Assembly (NCBI GenBank): GCA_958299035.1
Contig: CATQJL010000112.1
Span: forward strand, 3,518,123-3,582,122
Reading direction: 5' to 3'
Source: Cylicocyclus nassatus
Lineage: Eukaryota > Nematoda > Chromadorea > Rhabditida > Strongylidae
Length of the DNA stretch: 64,000 bases
The notes beneath the pieces were generated by a model. It saw only the letters and a program-made list of their open reading frames with translations. It was not told the origin of the DNA and ran no database searches. Both the position numbers and the translations under genes were made by a program. Within the stretch, counting starts at the first letter, position 1, and each line of letters starts with the position of its first letter. Shown in pieces: positions 46,619 through 58,080 of the stretch.

Positions 46619-47047
46619 TTGAAGGCAGCGTCCCACCAGACTGGGGGTACCTGGCTCTCGTGATGATGTAATCGTAGACCCCCTACGTAAGCGATAACTG
46701 AAGTTCGGAGCGAAAAAGGGGTCTACCAAGCCTGAAATTTGCTCCTAAAATGGGCCGAATCTTACGGTATGGTCGGGCGAGTGCGAGACGCAGGTAGAGA
46801 CGCAGAGTTGCTGCGGGTCCCTGCACTAATCATGTGTGCGCTATACGCACTCTGGCCCTGCAAATCGATATTGCCGTGTGGGCGGCGTTCGGCCCTACCG
46901 TAAGATTCGGCCCACTTTCGGAGAGAATTTCAGGCTTGGTAGACTCCCTTTTTCGCTCCGAACTTCAGTCATCGCTTAGGTAGGGGGTCTACTATCACAT
47001 CATTACGAGAGCCAGATACCCCCAGTCTGGTGGGGCGCTGCCTTCAA
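46619..47047. mobile_element. Palindromic MITE, 429 bp
   Basis: TTGAAGGCAGCGTCCCACCA and (inward) TTGAAGGCAGCGCCCCACCA are the ends. The arms pair for about 170 bp, including GGGCCGAATCTTACGGTA. The loop spans about 46790-46890. It separates the two satellite arrays. Confidence 0.9.
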
Positions 47048-47799
47048 AGGCATTTGAATGAGCGCAAATTGCCGATAGCGACAAGAGGAACGATTGCTGT
47101 TAGGTGTTAATAACTAGCGCATCTTTTACCCTCGTTCTTATCGATACATGCGCAATATAGACCATTTCCTTGGTTGGAGCTTCTGATCAGACTGAAGATT
47201 TGATTGATTTCTTAAATTGAAAATGAGTTGCAACTTATCAGTGAAGAAAAGTTCCAAGTTAGACTTCAGGTTTACGTTTAAAGCATTACCATCAAACTGC
47301 ACATATCATCGGGCTCCGAGCAAAACTTATTCAATTTGATAGCATTTTATTTTGAAGCATTCAAATCGATCTTCCTTATTTTCACTGAGTCTGAAATTCG
47401 CGTTTCATAAGAAAAATAGCGCAATGCCATGAGTTGGCAGTAGCGGCTGGCAATTGCTGCGCTCCTCTCGCACAACACCCCAAATGCGCTGATTCTACAG
47501 AAAATAAGGGTTCGTCAAAAGTTGTGGCTGTATAGGAAACAGTATATAATCCGACTTCTAAATTGTGAAACTTGATGTTAATCATAAAATGGAGACTTTG
47601 CCACTAGAACAGGGAAAGTTTTGTAGTAGGATAATTGTATCTTACGCTATTATTTCTTTTCTGTTTGTAAATTTCTACTCATTAAGATTATTTTTAGGTT
47701 TGCTGCGCGTGGGCTTGTTACTAACTGTCAGTAAATCCTGTATATATGTTTTTATCTTGCATATGCGTTTCTCAATTAATGAGCAGGGCAAATTTGATC
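47048..47799. other. Unassigned, leads into the second satellite
   Basis: No gene is supported. The 189-codon ORF starting at 47565 runs into the satellite and is treated as spurious. Confidence 0.35.
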
Positions 47800-49290
47800 T
47801 CACTGGCAAAAAAAGACCAGAGAATCTATGTCGCAAAGCACTTTTTCTCAGAGCAATTTTTAGGTTAGAAAATTTGCTAAATAATAATTTTGAGATTTTT
47901 TACTCTAAGAACACCCTACTTGTGCCTTCAAAAGAGAAAAAGCAAACTGCTGGAATCAGAATAGATCAGGGACCTTATGCGACAGGACACTTTTTCAAGA
48001 ACTCCTACGCTTTGCAGATATATCTCAAGAAACTCCAGGGAAAGATATTTTTGACATTCTCTATTCTGAAAACATCTTACGTTTGCCTCCAAAGGGAAAA
48101 GAGCAGGGTAAACTTTTTGCCGCAGAAAGACTAAGGACTTTAGGCGGCGGAGCACTTTTCTTAAGAACTTCGCAGATAAATTCAAAATCACTGAAAGATA
48201 CTTTTTAGATTTTCTATTCTAAGAACATCCTACTTTTGCCTCCAAAATGTGAAACAGTAGAGCGTACTTGGTCTCGCCGAAACGATCAAGGACTCGGTGC
48301 AACAGGAGACTTTTTCTAAAAGTTTTTAAGTTAAAGATACTTTGCTGAAAGGCACTTTTAATATTTTCTACTTCAAAAACATCCTTCATTTAAAACAGAA
48401 AAAAGCGAAGCAAGTTTGGTCCACCTGGCAGAAAATACTTAGGACTTTACGCAAAGAATAACTGTTTCAGCGATTAGGCCTAAGAACCTTTGCCGAGAAA
48501 TATTTTTAAAATATTCTGCTCTAGGAACATCCTACCTTTCCTTCAAACGAAAAAAAGCGGGGCAAACTGCTAGCAGAATTGACCAGAATGACCAGAGACT
48601 TTATGCAAGAGGACACTTTTCTCCAAAAATCCTACGCTTTACAGATAAAGTTCAAAAAACTTCACTGAAAGACATGCAGCACAAAATTGATTTCGCTGTC
48701 AGAAAAAATACCAGAAACTCTATGCAGCAAGACATTTTCTCAACACATTCTGAGCTTTGCTTTTGAACTAATAAAAATTTGGTGAGAGTTACTTTTGGAT
48801 TCTTCGACTCTAAAGTCATCCTATTTTTGCCTTCAAAAGGAAAAGAGCAAAGGGAACTTGGTCTCGCCGACAGAAAGAGCAGAGCCTCTATGCGATAAAA
48901 CACTTTCTAAGAGTTCCTAGGTTCAAAATGCGTTACCGAATACTATTTTAAGATATCCTACTCTCAGAACATCCTACTTTGCTTTCGGAAGAGAAAAGAT
49001 CCAAGCAAACTTGATCCACCTGGCAGAAAATAGCAGATAGTTCTCGCGACGGGGGACTTTTTTTTAGCAATTAGGCTTAAGAAACTTTGCCGAAGGATAC
49101 TTTTGAGATTTTCTACTCTAAAAACATCCTACCTTTGCCTCCAAAAGGGAGAACAGCAAGGCGCTTGGTCTCGCTGGAAGAAGAGACCAGGGGAGGTCTC
49201 GTTCCAGGAAAAGACCAGGGACTTTATATGACGGAACACATATCAGGTACTCAGTCTTATGAAATTCAGTGAAAGCTGCTTTCGAAGAAT
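47800..49290. repeat. Satellite array, about 155-bp units, nine or so
   Basis: The landmark AACATCCTACTTTTGCCTCC recurs near 47909, 48068, 48225, 48379, 48526, 48810, 48967 and 49123. Spacing is 147-159 bp, with one double step. Units also share GACCAGGGACTTTATGCGAC and a TTGAGATTTTCTACTCTAA block. The units are strongly diverged, so the array is old. Confidence 0.92.
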
Positions 49291-49461
49291 GTATGTATCT
49301 GTAGTTGGTTTCCCTCAAGGAAAAGCGCAACGCTTTTCAAGGCATAGAGTGCTCCATGAAATCAATCTGAGCTTTGGTCAAACGCAGTTGTTCTTCATTA
49401 GAGATGATCTTGCTGATTTCCAGTGAAAAGATCTAGAAACTGGGATTTTCGGAATAGGATT

Positions 49462-49745
49462 CCTGCAAAGATTCGTCGCCTCCCCGGTATACGTTGGGCG
49501 GAGCATTTGCAGACATCTGAACGCGTTGGTTACTTCTCAAACCTCTACTGCAAAGCATGGTTCTTTGTACTCTCTAAACTGCTACGTATATACGCTGTTG
49601 TCATACGTGACAGAGGTGGTAGCTAGAGATCACAAAGAACAATGCCTCGCAGTAAAGGGTTAACAAGTTCACCAACGTGTTCAGATGTACGCAAATGCAC
49701 TGCCCGACATACACCGGGGAGGCGACGATAGTAAAGATGAATTGC
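49462..49745. mobile_element. Palindromic MITE, about 280 bp
   Basis: CGTCGCCTCCCCGGTATACG on the left matches the inverted CGTCGCCTCCCCGGTGTATG on the right. The pairing continues through GCATTTGC..ACATCTGAAC to about 49570/49640. Confidence 0.8.
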
Positions 49746-50157
49746 AGATGATTTCCTACTGTTAGATGTACTTCTTTCAGAGCATACTATTTTGTTTGTA
49801 CTCATATTTACAACTCGCGAGTCGTTCAGAAAGTGAAATGAGTGTCAACCTATTTACAGCGACACCCGAAGTATGTATCAATGTATCTGCCCCAACCCAC
49901 CTGCTAGCGATCCATAGGGTAGCTAGTCTTATATATAAAGCTGAATGTCTGTTTGCATGTATGTACGTGTTCCGAATAGATTTGTTTATAAACCGATCCG
50001 GACCAAACTTTGCACGCATACACTTCGGGGTGGGACGGGTGTCATAGGCTACTTTTCACCATCGAACAACATCGATTTTATTGATTTTTCAAAAAGTTCG
50101 AGCTACGGGGCTGGGAGTTGGCACAGGGAGTAAGTGAGCACGCTGATTACGATTATA

Positions 50158-51684
50158 CAGGGTGTCCCAAAAATGTATCGAACGTTTGATCGTTAATATC
50201 TCTCTTCCCAAGAAGTCTTTTGCCTTGCTTCAAGCACCGTTTTGTAGAGCTGGCTTCAACTTGGATTCTCGTTATAAAACGAATCACCAATCTCCCTTCA
50301 TTACTGTGGGATTACGGTAGAAACTTGAAACATATGGTGTCAATGTGGAAAAAGCTGCCGCTTCAAAATTTTTCAAAAAATGTGAAAACTTGTGTAATAT
50401 GGTTTTTATGGACGCTGAGTTTAATACTCAACTATTCACGAGGTTAAGAAGCCTTTTAAACGGTGTAACCGCACTTTTTAGGAACATTGAAAAAATGGCC
50501 GCTACCTGTTAGCTGGCGTAACTCTTCAATGAAACATCATAATAAGTTGGCAACTTTACAGTTATAATCAGCAACTCTAATTAGCCTAGTGTAAAAGTTT
50601 TAAGGCTGTTTTGTTATCTTTCTGAGGCAAAATTAGCCTTTTATCGCCTAAAACCTTCTTTGAAGTTTCTACCGTAATCCTACAGTAATGAAGAGAGATG
50701 AGTGATTCGTTCTATAATACAAATCTAAGCTGAAGCCAGCTCTACAGATTGGTACCTGAAGCAAGGGAAGACTTCTTCAGAAGAGAGATAATAACGATCA
50801 AACGTTCGATACATTTTTTGGGACACCCTGGCCCGCAGTAAACCTCCGTCAGGGCATGTCCCCTAAGGCGGGCCGGAGCCGATCTCTCGGCACCTCAGTC
50901 CAGCGTACGGCGAGCTATCGATCTGGGTGCTGATCGTTTTGCAGACATGACAAAAGTTCTCAAGGTAGAAACTCCAGCAGTGTTTGTGTGGATATGGCCA
51001 AATGGATAAGGATTGAGATGCAACATAGGCGGTCATGTTTCGAGATCGCTTAGAGGAATCGTTTTTGCTGCATCGGCGCGCAATCATTGCTAGGGGTCAC
51101 TAAAGAACGAATCGATGGTAACCGCTATCAAGAGACTCGCCTAGCAAATAAATGGAGAGAACAATTTTATGGTATTTTGGCGCGAATTTTCATTAAAAAA
51201 ACACGTTTTTGAACAGAAAGACAGCGAGATAAGCAAATAAATATCCATTAATTGTAGCAATCAAAAAATAAGGCAAATCCCGGAAAATAAGATTGAAAAA
51301 CTCGATATTCCGTTTTCTTGCCTGCGAACAGCTGATCATCGATTCTTTTCCTCCGCAGGTCCCCCGAATATGTGCTATTTCGCGCATTCTCTTCTGCATT
51401 ATTAGGCGTCTTGAGGTGTATTGTAAGTTACTCGGGAGCAACTTACGGAATTTTTCTCTTCTCCTCTTCAGCACACTATTTCTGAGCATCATCGCCCGGC
51501 TCATCTCCGATGACTTGATCGGGAGCTGATCTCCCTGCCGGGCTTGATCTGAAGCTCACCTGTCAGGTAATGTTGCATACTTACAGCAAGGAAAGTGGAC
51601 GGTCCTCGTTTCACCTGACGGGGCCTCATATGGGAGCCTCAGGGGAGATCATCTCCCCTAATCGAGCTTTACTACGGGCCCCTG
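50158..51684. mobile_element. Mariner-type MITE, itself interrupted
   Basis: CAGGGTGTCCCAAAAATGTA is preceded by TA (50156-50157). The right terminus GTCCC..CACCCTG ends at 50830, and the right-hand TA appears only at 51685-51686, after the nested tRNA-headed element. The arms share CGATCAAACGTTCGATACAT and TACTGTAGGATTACGG. A related copy is cut by the end of the window at 63450. Confidence 0.9.
50831..51679 (+). mobile_element. tRNA-headed TIR element, copy B (complete), 849 bp
   Basis: The termini GCCCGCAGTAAACC and (inward) GCCCGTAGTAAAGC are inverted repeats. CCCTG flanks both sides (50826-50830, 51680-51684) as a 5-bp target duplication. Internally an A box TGGCCAAATGG (50995-51005) and a B box TGTTTCGAGATC (51036-51047) sit 30-31 nt apart, as in tRNA genes. 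There is no ORF of note. The combination of inverted repeats with a Pol III-type head is unusual. Confidence 0.8.
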
Positions 51685-51867
51685 TATTATTAACAGGACC
51701 GGGCGAAGCCGGGTTTGCGAGCTAGTAATCATCAAGAAAAAGCTCAAATGTACAAAAGAAACGCGAAATATGGTTTCCACATTGAAAGTTGAGTTGTACA
51801 GTTGGTGTCAACTGCAACAGCTATGGTTTTTCTGCAACATCCAGTACTACCATGAGAGGCGAATGCA

Positions 51868-52766
51868 GTAGGTTGATGCAAAAGTAATGCGCGTTTTTCT
51901 AGCCTCAATTTCGAGACAGCTTTTTTCAATAGACTTGCTTCTTTAGAAAAAAGCACACAAGAAGCTCTTTTCATGCTCTATCGATGATGGTCAAAGCGGG
52001 CTTCTAGCCTTTTTCGTTAAAAGTTCATAGAGCTTCACACTACCGCTGTCGAAACCAGAGTTTCATTGCATTCACTTTTGTGATGCGAATTCGAACGCGA
52101 ATGAAGGCATTTTTTTTGAAAACTTAGCTTCTGTATGTAATGGAAATTGTCTATATTAGGCATACTTGATCATATTTTCTGAGCTCATCAAAGCCGAAAT
52201 ATCGACACCTCAACGTGTGTAGTCGTTGCATTCATTTGCGGTCCTTGGATTTGTAGCGGAGAAAGCAATTGACAAACTACGCTCACTTCTGTAAGCTAAG
52301 GATAGTACCCCTTTTTGACAGTATATTGCAGAAATATTCAGCAGTTTTGTACGCAGAAAATCAATAAATTCCATAATTTGAGACTCAAGGACTACGCAAA
52401 AATGTAAAAAAGGCGACAATTTCGCCTTTTGATTTTTTTTCTTTTTGCAAACTTTTTTCGTCTAGACCGTTTTCATCTTCATTTGTACTATTGACTTGCG
52501 GCTATAAGGTAGTTTACTTACATTTACACTGACAAATTTGGAGGTTATGACTGATTAAAAACGAGCTTTCAGGGGAAAGACTTACGTATCAATTCATACT
52601 TTATTTTGTCCGTGGTGATATAAAAGTAGGGAGATGTGAGCTGTATTGCGAAAGACTTCCTGCCTCTGATGGCTTTCATCGCAATGGAAATTGTAAACTT
52701 GCCAGAAAATTGTTGCACGTTAAACTGACAACTCGCAAAATGCGCATTACTTTTGCACGAATCAAA
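51868..52766. mobile_element. Mariner-type element with GCAAAAGTAATGCGC ends
   Basis: The left TAGGTTGATGCAAAAGTAAT and right (inward) TTTGATTCGTGCAAAAGTAA ends form a long inverted pair resembling Hsmar1/MADE1-group mariner termini. The outer bases are eroded. No transposase frame is visible in the roughly 900 bp. Confidence 0.85.
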
Positions 52767-53929
52767 TATTATACTGTGCTGAGCGGTACAACCCTAAAGA
52801 CTTATGATACTATAAATATGCCCTAAAATCGCAGCTGTTTAGCAGATTGAGGTCAGATCAAAGCCGTATTGTGCATAGTTTTAGGACACAGAACCGCGTA
52901 GATTCAAGGCGAAGAACGTTTATGATAGGTGCACTGCAACTGTAGTTTACGAAAAAAACAGATTCGAATTTCGCTCAATAAAGACGGCACATTTGTGCAA
53001 GGATGTTGTCCAAACAACAGAGTTGTTTTTGGTGAAATTAATCGGAGCGAAAAAGGAGGATACCGTAGTAGCTAGAGGAAATGAGCTCCCTGCATCGAAA
53101 AAATCTTCTATTCCCAAAATTCTCCCTCAAATCATCTCTTGATGTCTATTCCTTACCAGGGTCGAGTATAATATTTACATTCGTGTCATTCTATCCAACG
53201 GGAAGTTGAGAAACTTGGAAATTCGTCGGGGAAATTCATTCTACTCGCGTGATTTCTTTGAAGCAGAATTCTAATGCACAATACTGAGTGTGAAAGGAAC
53301 TTTGAAGTGCAGACGAACTTTGAAGCGCAGACAGTGTAAGAGACCAATGTCGTCTCTGTAAGCGACTGTTCGTTCGCGAATATTGCTGTTATAAACAGTG
53401 CTTCAAAAGGAAGAAAAATTATCAAAATGTACCTTCATTTTCAGATCACTCTAGCAAAATGCCTTGCGACGCATGCACACAAACGCGTTGAATACGATTC
53501 TGCGGAAGGCGAGTAGGAAAATCTGGTGCGTTTTTAAATCCAATTTAATGAGGAGAAGCGAACAAGTACTGTTTTACTTCTATCTACTTCTTAGATTTTT
53601 TGCTGTTGTGAGCAATGAGACTTACAAGTACAAGTTGCTAAATGGTTGTTTATTCACTGAATGAGACTAGAACCTGTTGAGTGAATACTTGTGGTGATAA
53701 ATCAGCTTTGAATGCTAACCTCATATCTTTTCTTCATCTATACAAGTTGCATTAGGTGCAGTCTGCCTGGTGAAACGGAAGGGGTGGGGACGAGGGGTTT
53801 CATACAATTCGATGGCAACTGCTGATCAACTCAATCAAAGATTAGAACTCGCTGCTCCGAGGGACTGAATACGGCGCGCCCATGTCGCACAGGCAAAGAA
53901 ACAACTCTGATATTTCCAGAAATTTGAAG
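52767..53929. other. Unassigned
   Basis: Small ORFs on both strands lack recognisable domains. The last 100 bp probably already belong to the Helitron helicase but are too eroded to delimit. Confidence 0.3.
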
Positions 53930-55405
53930 GATTGCTTGAGCACATCCAATAAATTTGAAAACACCACTAATCTTTTTTGGAGGAAAGACTTGTGCTCCGA
54001 GGCCATTTCCGACAAGTGTTACCCGTAGTGGAGCACGAAGTGATTCGGACATGATTGACATTTGTTTAACACGTTTCGGACCGCGAAATCGCGCGCGGCG
54101 AAAAAGAGTGTACTTTCAGCCGTTAGCCTACAAAGGGACCTTATTTCGCAGCCTGTGGGCCACATTTGTAATAAGCATGTCAGATAAGCTCCATATCCAA
54201 AGTTCTGAGTGAATTCGAAGTGTTTGAATTTTGTCGCTTGAGAGGGACTTTTGTGCTTTCTTGAAAGATAGGAACAAGAACTCAGATTTTAATAGTATTC
54301 AAAAGTATCTATGTTGTACACGGCACACATCAGTATTGAAACTACGGTTTTTCTCTTTGATATCGAAGCAAAGGAAAGTTGCGACGTCGCACGCGTCGTT
54401 CGCGTCGCCGCACTTCGTTGCAACTGTTGTTCGATTTGTGCTCATATCTCCTAAACAAAAATCGGCGGCACAACTCTACAGAGTTATTTGAAAAGTAGGA
54501 GGTTAGACCTTTAAATTTACAACTCTAGACTAAAAGGAAACCTCCTGCAAACGCCAGAAAGATCCCTCAAAGCAGCGTGCTGCACCATGTGCAGCACCGG
54601 TCCGAAACGTGTTAAAGAACAACTACCTTTGGAGAGCGTTCAGTAAGCCTAGTTTATTGGTTAGCATGAGAGTGGGAAACCATGACGCGTCGTGATGTGA
54701 TTTCCTCACCAATGTAGGAGACGGAAAGACAGAAGAAGATGAGCAAAACTGTATAAAACTCCCAAAAGCTAACTGGAACCTTATCGAAGAAGTGTTCGGA
54801 GACCAAATTTTCAACGTCGACGCCCTTTGTGACCATGCCATACTAGCATCGCCAAACATTGATGTTGATCGCATTAAAGAAGAGGCCTCGCAGGTGAAGT
54901 GAAAGAGTGTAAGAGTGTGGACGAAGTTACGAGCGACTAGTACAGCGAATATAGCACGGAATTCTTGAATAGTTTGAAGCCCACAGGTCTTCCTCCCCAC
55001 ATCCTACGATTGAAGAAAGGTGCGATTGTGATATTGCTCAGGAATTTGGACGTTAAAAAAGGTCTATGCAGTGGAACGCGGATAATAGTTACTCATTTTG
55101 AACGTTACGTCCTTGGAGGTCTTATAGCTATTGAAGAACGGAAAGGTCAATTTGTCCTTATCCCTCAAACAGACAATTTCAATGATTAAGGTGATCCCTC
55201 ATGAGTGCGGCGCCGCCATTTCTCATATGGTTGGCTTTCGCCAAGCACAACGGCTAAGTCTTACAAACGTGGGCGTTTATCTTAAAACTGATTTCCCATG
55301 TACATCTCTAGTTGCTTTATCACGCGCGCAGACGAAGGAAGGTGTGAAAGTGCTCAAAAGGCAAGGTGCGAGAATCAGAAACGTTGTGGTGGAATCTGTG
55401 CTGTA
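53930..55405 (+). pseudogene. Helitron Pif1-like helicase, C-terminal half, interrupted
   Basis: Remnant of the Rep-helicase of a Helitron (rolling-circle DNA transposon). Before the MITE: FGGKTCAPR and, in another frame, GHFRQVLPVVEHE (family consensus GGDFRQVLPV; the Asp is His here), then SDSDMIDICL up to 54069. After the MITE, from 54616: KNNYLWRAFSKPSLLVSMRV, GDGKTEEDEQNCIKLP, VFGDQIFNVDALCDHAILAS, EFLNSLKPTGLPPHILRLKK, GAIVILLRNLDVKKGLCSGT, FVLIPQTDNF. A frameshift follows, then VGVYLKTDFP, SLVALSRAQTKEGVKVL and VRNVV-like sequence with a stop at 55403-55405. Stops and at least two frameshifts make it inactive. It may be a relative of the autonomous source for the small Helitrons in this window, which is inference. 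Confidence 0.9.
54070..54611. mobile_element. piggyBac-type MITE, TTAA duplications, 542 bp
   Basis: The ends CACGTTTCGGACCG and (inward) CACGTTTCGGACCGG are flanked by TTAA at 54066-54069 and 54612-54615. Removing one TTAA copy plus the element restores an open helicase frame across the site, confirming the boundaries. No transposase. Confidence 0.9.
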
Positions 55406-56914
55406 ACCTAATTAGCAACAATAAGTGCCTTGCTTAACTTGCCGCTCAATTTTTTTTCAATATTTTTTCAATTGCTTTCAAAATCCAACGAAATCTGAGG
55501 ATCAAAGCGAAACTATCAAGCATAATCCGTTTAGCCATTTTTTGACCAGCCTTTTACTTTTTTCGTCTTTTTGTCTACTTGTGACTACATTATGTCGTGA
55601 AGCGATACATGACGTCTCATTTACCATGATCTTATTTAGGTGATATTAACTATCTTGAGATCTTAGTTTGGTGGTTGTCCTACCTATGAAGATTTCACAT
55701 ACGAATCATTATTGCAAACACCAACAGTACATAATCAAACTCGTTTACACAGAATGCCGTACTTATTGCACAATTTATGTATGAGAAGCACTCAAAAATG
55801 TTTGCGAATGAAGATCACATGATTGGCCACATAACATATACATAACATATACATATACATAATCAAAACACTTATTCCATTTCACACAAGGCCAGACCAA
55901 AGTGCAGCGAAGCGGCACTTTTGTCTGGTATAGCGTTAAAGAGCATGGAAAACTGCATCGAATTCAACCAAGATCTTCTACTAGGTTGCTGCATAAGTTC
56001 TGTATTTTTCTACTTTGTTTGAAGCAGCTCTTCTACGAGATTTCCGGTTTAATGCGGAAATGTTCGTATCATCAAAAAGCCTTTTTCTTGCTGCTTTTGA
56101 TACGTATTAAAATTTAGATCTTCATTCTAGCAAAATTTCAGACCCAAGAGCGCAGATAAGTAAAATATGTTTTCGCTAAAAAAAAACGTATTTTTGTAAA
56201 AAATTTCCACAATGACGATGGTCACACAATGAGAGTGTATCAGCTTAACATATGCAATCTACAATCAATAATCTACTTTCGTATAATTTTTTTTCATTCG
56301 CATCATTCTTTTATTAATTCATTTCATTTTTTGGTTACAGAATTTGTTGTCAAAAATTAAGTTATTTGCTCTGAAAATCTCTAGATTTCTTCCCGTGAAA
56401 AATCTCTAAAATTCTCTCTATTTTTTGATGGCTACGAAATGCATGCGATTCTTGTAGTAGAGAGGTTGCAAAGTTAAAGAAAGACAGTCAAAGATGAGAA
56501 TGAAATTTTTGCAGCCCTAGTTCTTCTACAATACCATTTTCGTCAAGGGTAAAATCCATCTGATAGCCAAAATGCTTGATCCAGAAAAATTAAGCTTCTT
56601 GAAAAAAGATGATAACAAAAGAAGTCATGATATTTTGAACTTAAAAAAATGCAAATGTACAGAACTTATGCAGCAACCCGATATAAACCTTCCTAAAAAA
56701 GAAAATAATATATGAAAAGAAAGTTACGACAATCAACAACATAATGCAGAGAAAGTGTGTAAATAAAGTAAGGATTACTTAGCAAAAATGCAGTAAATAT
56801 AAAGTGATAACGGCCAGCTGAATGTGTCACACTGGACTCTGGTATAATTACGGAAGATCTGTAAAACTCTCGGTCTGCTATTTTTTATTGCCTATGATGA
56901 CAAACTCGCTCTAC
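55406..56914. other. Unassigned AT-rich stretch
   Basis: Contains an ACATATACATA simple repeat near 55820-55862. ORFs are short and unrecognised. Confidence 0.35.
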
Positions 56915-57568
56915 CTGGCAGGTATAATTTGCGTCTTCGTGTGTATGTCTGGAGATATAGTTCGCAAACGCATTTGGATAATAATCAAGGTAATAGATTG
57001 GATTATACCTAAATTCAGTTACATCTGATACCAAGTTTGAAAAGGACACAAGCGGCCTGCGGAACTCACCCGAATCCTACGCGATAGTAATACCCACGAA
57101 ACACGGTTGTGTTTGAATATCCATCCACATGTCTTTTGAGGAGATTGAAGAGTGGCTGTGAGACTTCGTACGTCTGAATAACTTTCTCAACAGGTAAAAA
57201 ACCGACGTTAAACACGATAACTAGTTTAGCGGTGCAAGGCGCATGACAACTTTCAGTAAATCTTCGAGGTATTCGACGATGAACCTGTTTGTCTAAATGA
57301 AATGTTCGTCGTCGGAGACACTTTTGCCTACGGAAAACATTGAAAACATTGTGGATTGGTTTAGACAATGGTGCGTCGGTGGCTCAAAATTGCTGTCAGA
57401 TTTGTGGAGATGTGAAACTAACCAAATTTTCTGCCCCGCCGCGACCTCTGCAAAAATCCTTGAATCCTCTTTCGAAGGCATTTCTCCAGTCTTCTCTTTG
57501 CAAAGGACTACTGTGATCGTCGAGGTTCCAACTGTCAGGAAAGTTACGATGAATCACAACACAGTAGA
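56915..57568 (-). pseudogene. Three exons related to the 30-kb candidate (copy 2)
   Basis: Minus-strand exons: 57568-57423 (FPDSWNLDDH, REDWRNAFERGFKDFCRG, ending ENL), 57327-57070 (CHAPCTAKLVIVFNVGFLPV, TYEVSQPLFNLLKRHV, GYSNTTVFRGYYYRVGFG) and 57008-56915 (YNPIYYLDYYPNAFANYIS, ending NYTCQ). Exons 1 and 3 align with copy 1 at W..aF...F..FCR......NL and at NFAANI...NGTCQ. The donor GTTAGT after exon 1 is conserved. Exons 2 and 3 join in frame, but exon 1 does not join exon 2 without a frameshift, so this copy is probably broken. Family not recognised. The second exon, with a CHAPC motif and a long open frame, is the best material for a profile search. Confidence 0.45.
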
Positions 57569-58069
57569 CTGAAGATATCTGAAAAGGCAGTCATTATCTA
57601 AAAAAAATATCAGACATTATAACTTACTATGAGGAAATATTGGAGCAACATTTCTAGGATAATGCTAATGCCCAAGCAAGTATATACTAGCGGACTTTCG
57701 CGAATAGATTGAATGCGATAAAAGAGTTGAATTTCATTGGTTGAAGCGCGGAACACGTCACGCGTAGGCGTTTTCGACTATTTTGAATAGTGCATCAATA
57801 ACGTTTTACCGCAACGTAAATTACAAACATTTGGTTATTATGCGATAGTTGTTCATATGATATCCGGGTATTATTTAGAAATTTCATTCTATGAACTCGT
57901 TCACACAGTATAAAAAATGATCCTCGTTTTTCGTAAATATGCGACGCTTCTCGGTGAAATGCGCCTGGCATTCGAGTTTGCGTAGTGGATTAGGAAAACC
58001 CATTAGGTTCCAACGTTAGCATTTGGCAATCGCGCGAGGTTTGAGTCAGGCCTTGGCGGGGACGAATTC
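57569..58069. other. Unassigned
   Basis: May contain upstream exons of copy 2 (an acceptor TTTTTTTTAG lies near 57600), but none could be fixed. Confidence 0.3.
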
Positions 58070-58080
58070 TAACTCAAGGG

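Larger units (their letters stand above)
49927..51726 (+). mobile_element. Mini-Helitron carrying two nested insertions
   Basis: The start TCTTATATATAAAGCTGAATG, internal AACCGATCCGGACC and one GAGCTACGGGGCTGGGAGTT unit match the 40-kb copy. After the nested MITE the sequence resumes at 51685 and ends ACCGGGCGAAGCCGGGTTTG, GAG and CTAGT (51722-51726): a hairpin-like GC motif followed by CTRRT, the Helitron 3' signature. Without insertions it is about 270 bp. The base after CTAGT is A rather than the expected T. Confidence 0.72.

Noticed and set aside
47565..48134. 189-codon plus-strand ORF, the longest apart from the LINE RT
   Set aside because: Its second half is the 155-bp satellite translated; repeated motifs follow the DNA period, and no domain or splice signal supports it.
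43880..49290. CRISPR array
   Set aside because: Repeats are long, diverged and directly tandem without unique spacers, in a eukaryotic context.
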